Of a DNA stretch of 64,000 bases, positions 55,701 to 64,000 are shown piece by piece. The translations under genes and the position numbers were made by a program. Source of the stretch: Sparassis latifolia (Eukaryota; Basidiomycota; Agaricomycetes; Polyporales; Sparassidaceae); NCBI GenBank assembly GCA_018466975.1, contig CM031553.1, positions 682,001-746,000 of the forward strand. Reading direction: 5' to 3'. The notes under the pieces are model-generated. The model saw only the letters and a program-made list of their open reading frames with translations, was not told where the DNA came from and ran no database searches. Position 1 is the stretch's first letter. Each line of letters opens with the position of its first letter.

Positions 55701-58700
55701 CAGAAGAGTCATCGTCGAGCATCGCGAAGAGCTCTTCTACCAACTGGTCGCCGCCGAGACGAGACATGGCAAATGCGTCTTTCTGCACCAATTGGTATAA
55801 TGCATTGATGGACGCGAGTTTGAGCGGTCTCCGCGAGGAAGACAGATATCCTCTAAACCGCATTACCAGGTCTGGTACTTCGACATACTCCGGCGCGAAC
55901 ATGAGGAAGTGCTGAATGCAGTTGATGGCCTCCACGCATATCCCATCATCGTCTTCGTCGATGAATTGGCGAACCAGATCCAGGACAAGCGTTCTGGAGC
56001 GAGTTGAGTCCTGGATATCCGGCCCAAGAACGGTGATGACCGCGTCGATGTTTTGACAAACGACTTGATAGGTGGGCAGGTCGCCGCTCAAATTCGTATG
56101 ATTGAGCCCGCCACCTTCCGGTTCGTGTGACTCCATCATATACACCTTGAAGAGCAATCCTAAGGTGCTAGGTACAAAAGGAGCATATGCCAAGCTGGCC
56201 GCGTCAATCACCCGTGCGAGGGCCCCGAGAGCCCAGAAATGCACTACAGGATGGGGATCGTTGATGAGTGACATCAAGACGTGTATCGTGGTTTTCAACA
56301 AAGGGCCAGCTGCGAGACCACCGACGTAAGCGTGAATAGCTCCGAATGCTTCAGCACAGCCTGCTCGCCCGAGTGGATCTCGATTAGTGACGACCTGGTC
56401 CACCAAAATCTTAACCTGACTGGTCAAGAAATTGGTGCCGGCAATGTTTGCTAAGCGACCGATGGCTTCACTACTGGCCTTCCGCAAGACGAGATCGCCA
56501 TCCACAAGGACGTCCTACATTTCAGTAAGATCAGCATAACAAGGAAGCACATCGGGACTACAGTACCTTCAGGAATGAGGAGAGCGCCGACGTGATTTGA
56601 GCGTTGCCTAACACCTGGCGAGATCGCGCTGTGACCGGCTGACGAAGAGCGAGTACGAGAGCAACAGTGGCGTTGACCGATACCGCAGCCTTTCGCCCAA
56701 GATTCCGCTCGGACTTGCCTGTCAGCTCAACCAACTGGGTCAGAGTGCGCGTTGAGACAGTAAGGTCCTGCAGAGGTAGAAGTTGTGCAAATAATTGGAT
56801 TGCAGCGTTCACGGCCGCAGTAGCCGGCGGTGCGGGCTCGGGCCAACGATGGTTTGCCTCTACGTCATTGAGCTGACAGAGGAATAGGGGATCGTGCTCG
56901 CAGGATCCGATAATCGGCTTCTGGAACTGGTATTCTGGTCAATACGAGAAGTGAAAAGAGGTGTAGATGTTGGCTCACCATGTCATTAATAGAGATTTCT
57001 ATACCGTCACGGTTCATCCACGCCTTTAGACCCTTGCCAGTATCGTTATCATCGATCTGAATATCAGTCACTCCATACGCATAGCCATCAACGCTATGCC
57101 AAACGGACGTAAACGCCCCAGTAGACGACGCAATCGCAGCTTGTACCGAGGATCCCGCATAACCATCTGGGCTTGCGAATAAAGATATTGCAGACTGCAG
57201 CAGGGACGACTGGATCGACTCCGTGACACTGGAGAGCCCGAGCGACGAGAAGCACAAAAAAATACGTGAGCGCAGCAAGGCCTCCCGCCCCTCGAGCGAG
57301 AGCTCCTTCACCCCTGCCTGAGGCTCCTCCGGATTGACCTCGACGCGGTGCGCAACGAATGTGTTTGCGAACTGGAGCGCGTTGCTGAGTAAGGACGCGA
57401 TACGGCGGGTCACGTCAGGCGTGACGAGCGTCGGAGAGTTGTACTTCAAGAAGCAGTGCACCGCTCCCAGCGCACTCTCACGGACGTGCAGCAGGAACAT
57501 CCACTCCATCGGGCTCCGCCCTGCTGCCCCGTCCTTTGACGTCGGCTTTGGGAGCGCGTTGCGCCAGAGGACGAGTAATTGCGGTAGATGTGCGCGCAGG
57601 AAGTTCGGTCCCAGCGTCATCAGCGATGCGATACACCTCCAGGCGATTTCGATCTCTGTCCTTGCGATCTTGACTTCATGCTCGCCCGCACGTTTGAGCA
57701 ACTGCACGGCCATGTCAAAGACCTTCGCACTGATGTCGTAAGATACGTACAGCGGCCGTTCAGGTATGACGGCCAGTAGCGCTGCCAGGCCATAGGCATG
57801 GCCGAGTGCACGCGTGTGTATGTCTGCCGGAGCTGCGGGTGTGGTCAAAGACGTCAGATCGCGCTGCAGCATCTCGACGATGCTGAGCAGCACTTTCGGA
57901 AGGCGTAGGGGTGTTGAGTAGCAGAAGCAGCGTAGTGCCCATGCCGTACTCACTCGAATGGTGTGGCTCGGGTGGGAGAGAAGTGTCAATAATGGATCTA
58001 CCAAGGCATCCTGCAAGACAATAGATCGTGACTAAAGATACGTCTTGCAAACATCGAGAACATACCTGTACAGGGGGTGGTGCGTTGCCCAACTGCCGTA
58101 ACAAACCTGCTACTTCGCGAAGGGCAATAGCCAAGCACAACGAATTTGGTGCCGTCTGCCCTGGCATCATGGCAGGCCACCGTTTGAGATACAGATTCGA
58201 AAGTTCCTGGATAGCAGTGATCTGCGCCTGCTCTCCCAACATACGCACCCCGACAAGATCTCTAAGCAGAATCTCTACGAAGGAGCGGATAGAGAGAACT
58301 TCGTAGCGGGTAGATGAATTGCGAGGGTTCGACACAATCTCTGTCATGAAGTGGTTAACGATGAGAGGATAATTGCTCTCGACGAAACTCGAGCCCAGAA
58401 GGGCCAAGAGTGCTGCATAGAAATCGAAGATGCCAATACGAGTCTTGCGCGAAGCCTGCGGGCGGTTGAAGTGGATAGACAACTGGTTCAACATCTCCGT
58501 GGGCGTCATGACAGGCTTCGCCTCCTCTGCAGTAACATGGGGCACAGGCGCAATGTCCTCCTCGTCTTCGTTTGCATTCTGTCCCTTCTTGCCCTTCTTG
58601 GACGTCTCGACCACTGGCACTACCCGCGGGACCTGGGTGGACGCAAGCATGTGCGCGGCGAGCTTGGAGAGCGATCGCCGCGTGAGTTGATCTGAGTTCT

Positions 58701-59701
58701 CCAGGCTCCGTACGCACAGCGAAATGATGGACTCCACGTCAGAAACAGACCTGGTACCGTCTCCGGACGGATACATGAGGATCAATACCTACGTAACGTC
58801 AGTGGTAAGTAAGATAGACTGCTAAGTCTACCCACATTACACGCTCCACGCTGTACGGGTAGCGCCTTATCCCCAAGATGGTGCCGCATTTGCTTAATGA
58901 TGTCCTTGGCCACTGAATCAGTTATGGCTCGTTTCGCCGTTGTCAGACTCTTCTCCAGAGCGCACAGCGCATGGTATCGGATGATGATTGGCTAATTTGA
59001 GACTAAGACCAGGATCATCTCGCTGCACACTGCCTGATAACTCACGCTTGACGACTTGGACAGCTTCAAGGTGACCGCCGCGATCTCGCCCATTAGTGAC
59101 ATAACCTGAGAACAGTGAAATTACAACATTAAACAACACATATATCACGCTTACTTGGCTGCCGAATACCCCCATGAGCTCTCCAATACAGTACAGTGCT
59201 GCGCTGCGAAGAAGTCGTGTAAGTCAAGGTATGGTCGTGAACGTTTGACTTACACCCTGCTAGCATCTTTGTGAGGCGTTTTAGAGTCACCAACGATCTT
59301 GAGAAAAGCTTGCACCGTGTCAAAGAGCGTCTTCGTTTCCGCGCGGGTATACAGGGATATCAAACATTTCGCGACGAGGTTCCTCACGGGACGTCCAGGT
59401 AAAGGATAGGGCTCCGGAGCAGTGACAATCTTCACCAGTGTTGCTTCCAGATCTCCCTGGGATGACTTCAGGTCCGCCTGGACGTGCTTCAGCCGGTGAA
59501 ACGCATCCTACCGGAAAATTCACGTACCGTGGAGGCCTGTCTTACCGCCTTCTCCGTGGAAGCAAGCCATTGGAAGAGATATATCTCGCCATTCTCATTA
59601 GAAAAATTGGACTGCGACCATAGTCATTAAATGGTGGTCAAGGAAGCTACACTACGACTTGCCTCGTCAATTGGTTCGTACAGAAGCGATTCTGTGGGCA
59701 T
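52752..59701 (-). CDS. LAA1: Laa1/HEATR5-like HEAT-repeat protein (AP-1 and clathrin accessory factor)
   Basis: This is a very long multi-exon gene of HEAT repeats. The N-terminus includes NENGEIYLFQWLASTEKA, DLKSSQGDLEATLVKIVTAP, RNLVAKCLISLYTRAETKTL and KDASRVAALYCIGELMGVFG. Then come RYEVLSIRSFVEILLRDLVG, NSLCLAIALREVAGLLRQLG, HTIRVSTAWALRCFCYSTPL, MEWMFLLHVRESALGAVHCF, DGDLVLRKASSEAIGRLANI and AGCAEAFGAIHAYVGGLAAG. The protein continues to LSPEMRDTLEASIRQVLGNK, GPTTEAP at 52752. Clear long exons are 57760-58785, 56865-58016 (with flanking introns) and 55201-56505; the rest are shorter. The N-terminal blocks and the GGLAAGPLLK repeat match HEATR5/Laa1, about 2,000 residues. Laa1 recruits AP-1 to trans-Golgi and endosomal membranes. 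The ATG at 59701 (MPTESLLYEPIDE) is plausible, but its splice to the next exon is not resolved. Confidence 0.85.
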
Positions 59702-59910
59702 GTATACTCAAATCACGGGTACGGTGGACAACGATAGTGTCCTCCGCGTCGTAGATATTCTCAACTCTGATGTCTTCTCGTTCTCCCGAAAAAAAAGTCA
59801 AGTACTGAAGTGGTCGTCGTCGAGGTTCACGAGTGGGGGTCCGTTCGCGAGCCTGCGCGGAGAGATCACGCGGTCACGCGCAGTGAGTGAGTTGCTCTCC
59901 CCCATCCTCC
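59702..59910. promoter_or_regulatory. Short shared divergent promoter of LAA1 (-) and FIG4 (+)
   Basis: Only about 210 bp separate the predicted start codons of two endosomal trafficking genes. The interval is partly purine-rich (A7 at about 59789) and has no TATA box. If the LAA1 start is further 5' in the minus sense, the two transcripts would overlap. Confidence 0.45.
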
Positions 59911-62900
59911 ATGCTGAAGTTTTCTCCTCCGCCTATACAGCTTCCACCGCAGCAATCTACAGTTGCTAATGGCTCGGCTGTACTTCACCATCTCGAGATT
60001 CCTCTGGTCAACGGACAATCCGATGTGCTCTCAGACACGAGCGCGACAGTGACCCCGGTATCACAACATTCACTTTCGTCCATCCCAGAATCTGCCGAAT
60101 CAGAGTCGTTCCCAATACCTGAATCGTTCACAAAGTCCGACGAATCGAAGTCGCAATCCACAGGAGTCACCGCGCCCTCCACTCGCCCGCCGTCGACAAG
60201 GGCTCCACCACCTCACCGCGACAATTCATTCCTGGTCTTCAACAAATTCATCCTCTACGAGAACAGGCTCAGGTTCTACATCGTCGTGTCAAACACGTCG
60301 GACTCACGGCACAAGATCATTAAGATTGACCGCACGTCCCAGGACGAGCTCGAAGTGGTCGAAGATGAGGCGGTGTACAGCGGTAAGCAGATGAGCGCCA
60401 TGCTCAAGATGCTGGAGGATGGGAACAGAGGATGTGGTGGTTTGGGGAAAGCGAGGGTACTCTTTGGCATAGCTGGTGCGCCTATTAGAATCTTCGTACC
60501 TGCATGTGCCAACCGGTGAATATAGGATTCATCAGGTTCACGTCGGGGTGGTATATGATCGTGATCTCGAAGCGCTCTGTGGTCGCCCTCCTCGGCGGGC
60601 ACTACATATACCACTGCGAGGGCACAGACATCATACCTGTATGCTTCAATCACAAAGTGGACAAGCCTGCCGAGGAGCAGCGCCTCATGAATATCTACAA
60701 GCAAGTCGACATGTCCAAGAACTTTTACTTCAGGTGTGTATTCGATGATTATTGTGTTCCGGTATGCTGAACCTACCCGTTCAGCTACACCTACGACCTG
60801 ACTTCGACTCTACAGCACAATCTTACCAGGTTAGGATTACCTGCACCGAGGGGCACGGTGTTCAACGACCGCTTCGCATGGAACCACCACATGCTGACTA
60901 CCGCCTTCCATGACGACAAGCCACCCTCTCTCAGAGCTCACTGGCTTCTCCCGTTACTTCACGGCCATGTCGACCAGGCTAGTCAGTCTCCTCGCATGCT
61001 ATGTTGCCTGTGATTACCTACCGACTGTGCCTACAGAGTTGACCGTCCTCGGCCGTGTTATCTTTATTACTTTGATCGCACGCAGGTCCCGCCACCACGC
61101 AGGCGCTAGATACCTCAAACGGGGCGTCAACGACGAGGTAAGTGATGTCCGTATTGCTCTAATTAGTCGCATTCACCCGTGTGACAGGGCAACGTTGCGA
61201 ACGAAGTGGAGACAGAACAGATCGTTTCCGAGACCTTGACCACACCATTTTACTACCCCGCAACCCAAGGCTCGAATGAGTATCCTCGTGCAAGACGCCC
61301 GAGTCCGAATTTCACGAGCTACGTGCAGGTACGACTAGCATACACCCTCTGATCCATTGATCCCATCATGTCTCGTCTCTGCTGGCATAGTACCGCGGCA
61401 GCATACCAATATACTGGACACAAGAAACCAACAGCATGAGCCCTAGGCCGCCCATCGAAAGTCAGTCAACCCTCCCGCTGCTCCCGTGACTTCCATTGAT
61501 TTCTACCAGTCAGCGTGATGGACCCCTTCTACACTGCCGCCTCGCGCCACTTCGACGACCTCTTCAGCAGATACGGCACGCCCATTATGATACTGAACCT
61601 GATCAAGAAACGTGAGCCACAGCCGCGCGAGTCAAAGCTGCTGGACGAGTACACGCAGTGCGTACGCTACCTCAACCAGTTTCTTCCGTCGGACAAGAGG
61701 ATGGTATACCGGGCATGGGACATGTCGCGCGCCTATAAAGAGTGCGTCTCATTATTTCCCGCGAGGTGCAGAGCGGTGCCTGATGTGTCACCAGGAAAAC
61801 GCAGGACGTCATCGGGTACTTGGAAGACATCGCGGAAGAATCTATCCAAATGACGGGTTTCTTCCACTCCGGGCCTGAACCCTACGCGCACGCCCTGCAA
61901 AACGAAGACGAGTACGTCCCCCGTCCCCTAGTTACTGACCATCCTCTGACACGGCTGATCGTGTACCGTCAGTGGCACAGGCTTGCCATGGCGGAACACT
62001 ATGTCACTGCAGAACGGCGTCTGCCGCACGAACTGTGTCGACTGTCTCGATCGCACGAACGCGGCGCAGTTCGTGTTTGGCAAACGCGCATTTGGCCACC
62101 AGCTGTATGCGCTGGGCGTCGTGGAGACGCCGAATTTGGCGTTCGACTCAGATGCGGTTAATATGCTCACGGAGATGTATCATGATCATGGCGATAGTAG
62201 GCACGCTACACAACCTGGAATAGCACCATTGCTCACAGTTGATCGTAGGTCTCGCGCTACAATACACGGGCAGTGCCCTAGTGAATAGGGTGGAAACATA
62301 CCGGCGGATGCCCCATTGGAACAGCCATTCCCGAGACATCATCGAGAATCTTCGTCGCTTCTATGCTAATTCACTCCTAGGTGAGTTGAGACTCTCCTTC
62401 ACATCATCTTCTGAACCGTACGCACTCACGAAACACACACCCCAGATGCCGACAAGCAAACCTCCATCAACCTCTTCCTTGGCGTGCAATCCGAGCGGAC
62501 GACCCCTCGGCCACCGCAGCGGGGCAAGTACCAGCAGTGGTTCCGCGATGAGCACCTGGAGCCCGCTTACATGCTCGAGGATTGCGAGCGGGGTATCCAG
62601 CGCTACGTGAACACGCGCGGGGACTACTGGATCGAGTATTACCGTCCGCTGCTCTTCACGTCACTCGGGAAGCATTTCGCGTTCTCGATGAACAGCACGC
62701 TTAAGTTGCCTGGGTGAGTAACATAGCTACTATTATGCCTTTAAAGTGCGCTGAACTAGAAATGTAGAAAGACTGCTCGTGACGTCACCTACAGTCCGTT
62801 CCTCCAGCATCACAATTCATCGCATCATCCAAGGTATGCGTCATATCTTCCTTTTTGATCGTGCGGATTGAAGGGAAACACGCACTTAGGCTGATGGACG

Positions 62901-63403
62901 GCGTGCGCCGGTGGATTGGGTCGAACCCTTCTGCAGGTTCTCGGAATACACACGTCGACCGCGGACACGACCACAAGTCCAAGAAGCAGAAAGTAAGCGT
63001 GGAGCCCGATCCCGATTCCACGGAAGCGCTCGCCATGCAGCATCTTGACCCGTTCGTCTCCGCAGACGAGGAGGCCGAATACGCAGAGTGTGTTGCCCTT
63101 CCTTGATGCCTCGCCTTACAACATGTGTACTCACCCTCACTCTCGCGTCCACCGTGTAGATACATCGACCAATGCCAAGAGTTTTTCAACACCGCAGACG
63201 ACTGGGCGGAGCGCGGAGACATGGAGAAGTACCAGCATGCTGTGGCAATAGCACACGGCGGGAGCGCATACCTGCAGGATGCACCGGAGGATATGTTTGC
63301 TCCATATATCGAGCGTGCCAATCCGCAACTGGTGGGTGGCGGGCACAGGGACAACCTCACAATCATGTACGAGAAGTTCATCGAGGAGGTTGGGATGCAT
63401 TAG
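59911..63403 (+). CDS. FIG4: Fig4-like SAC-domain phosphoinositide 5-phosphatase
   Basis: Exon 1 (59911-60475) has a Ser-rich leader and then [40 protein letters not shown]. After a 50-nt intron, exon 2 starts at 60526 ([39 protein letters not shown]). The SAC domain continues through [68 protein letters not shown] and the catalytic [20 protein letters not shown] (CX5R(T/S), about 62025-62070). Then [20 protein letters not shown] and [20 protein letters not shown]. The C-terminal block [20 protein letters not shown] and the ending [30 protein letters not shown] are Fig4-type rather than Sac1-type, and no membrane segment follows. Fig4 acts with Fab1 and Vac14 to set PI(3,5)P2 on the vacuole. 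There are about twelve short introns; not every border was checked. Confidence 0.9.
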
Positions 63404-63639
63404 TCGATTGAACATCTGTACACCCCGCAGTATTTAAGTGGATAAAATGGTATCTTGTGGGTATAAATGATTGGATTGGATTGCAATCCCCAGTGAGTGA
63501 TGCAAGAAGAAACAGAAGTAGATATGATACAGCAACAATGATGTTCGGCGGATATGGTATGGCAATAATCTACAGCGAACAAACGGACTCTGCTACAAGA
63601 CAAGAAAACAATCCAGAACCCCAAAATTGGCCGGCTCAC

Positions 63640-64000
63640 TTACAGCCGGCTCTCCAATAGCCCGACGCTCCTCCTCCATTCGATTCTCCCTTTTCCAAAA
63701 GCCGCCTCCAACACTTCCTCGATTGTACGCACGTAGACAAACTCGATGTCAGAGCGCACCTCGAGGGGAACATCGTGCTCAACATCTTTGCGATTTGCCC
63801 ACGGCAGGACAACCTTAGCAATCTGGGCACGGTGCGCACCTAGCACCTTCTCCTTGATGCCACCGACGGGACCCACGCGGCCGCGCAGGGTAACCTAATT
63901 GCAGAATATCAACAACCACGCCACAGTGGAGACACAAAAACCTGCCTCCCCAGTCATAGCAACGTTGCTCGGTATGCACGACCCCGTGAGCAGCGAGACA
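63640..64000 (-). CDS. Lon protease, C-terminal part, probably peroxisomal (runs off the window)
   Basis: The last exon, 63640-63894, reads VTLRGRVGPVGGIKEKVLGA, HRAQIAKVVLPWANRKDVEH, DIEFVYVRTIEEVLEAAFGK and ends LLESRL. The previous exon, from about 63946 to the window end, reads VSLLTGSCIPSNVAMTGE. GGIKEKV holds the Lys of the Ser-Lys catalytic dyad; the Ser lies beyond the window. The ending -SRL is a PTS1 peroxisomal import signal, and the NRKDVEHDVP region agrees with the peroxisomal branch rather than mitochondrial Pim1. Peroxisomal Lon degrades oxidised and unfolded matrix proteins. The intron between the two exons only keeps frame if it starts with GC (63945) and ends AG (63895). Confidence 0.88.

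Overview
This is a nuclear window from a filamentous basidiomycete, most likely an Agaricomycete. Genes are packed with many 45-75 nt GT-AG introns, several of them flanking tiny exons. The proteins are fungal housekeeping types (DAHP synthase, eIF5A, Def1, Lsb5, Laa1/HEATR5, Fig4, a peroxisomal-type Lon). The left end carries a degraded Ty3/gypsy chromovirus and a fragment resembling the C-terminus of KDZ transposases, which are abundant in mushroom-forming fungi. I see no rRNA, no convincing tRNA and no CRISPR array. The genes were read by assembling exons by eye from splice signals, phase and family knowledge, so exon ends are inferences unless the phase and the protein alignment agree.

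Layout. 1-7030 is an AT-rich transposon island: a chromovirus pol relic (RT, RNase H, integrase, chromodomain) full of TGA/TAA codons, a zinc-knuckle reading region downstream of it, a large foldback element of about 950 bp, a KDZ-like fragment and a relic of an RNase H1 N-terminal-like domain. From about 7.1 kb the sequence becomes GC-rich and genic: TAF8-like (+), a small secreted cysteine-rich protein (+), eIF5A (-), a two-LIM protein (+), PIH1-like R2TP subunit (+), DAHP synthase (+), a RanBP2-type zinc-finger protein (-), then about 3 kb with only weak coding signal. Next come a rhodanese plus dual-specificity phosphatase of MSG5/CPP1 type (-) divergent from Def1 (+), and a YtcJ-like amidohydrolase (-) divergent from an HMCES/SRAP DNA-repair protein (+).

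Behind HMCES lies a 402-bp foldback MITE with a perfect 9-bp target-site duplication, then a decayed second copy of HMCES whose 3' part holds about five tandemly amplified copies of a tail-encoding exon. The right third holds two uncharacterised minus-strand genes, a GH3 beta-N-acetylglucosaminidase (+), an Lsb5-like VHS/GAT protein (+), an Hrp1-like two-RRM protein (+) with a minisatellite in an unusually long intron, Laa1/HEATR5 (-) divergent from Fig4 (+), and the 3' end of a Lon protease (-) ending in -SRL.

How the genes relate: Lsb5, Laa1 and Fig4 all act in endosomal sorting or endolysosomal identity and lie within 17 kb, with Laa1 and Fig4 sharing a promoter of about 210 bp. TAF8, Def1 and Hrp1 act in the RNA polymerase II cycle. 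The least ordinary observations are the 4-nt and 8-nt micro-exons inside conserved motifs, the HMCES duplication with exon amplification beside a fresh-looking MITE, and the nonsense pattern in the repeats, which is mostly C-to-T type.
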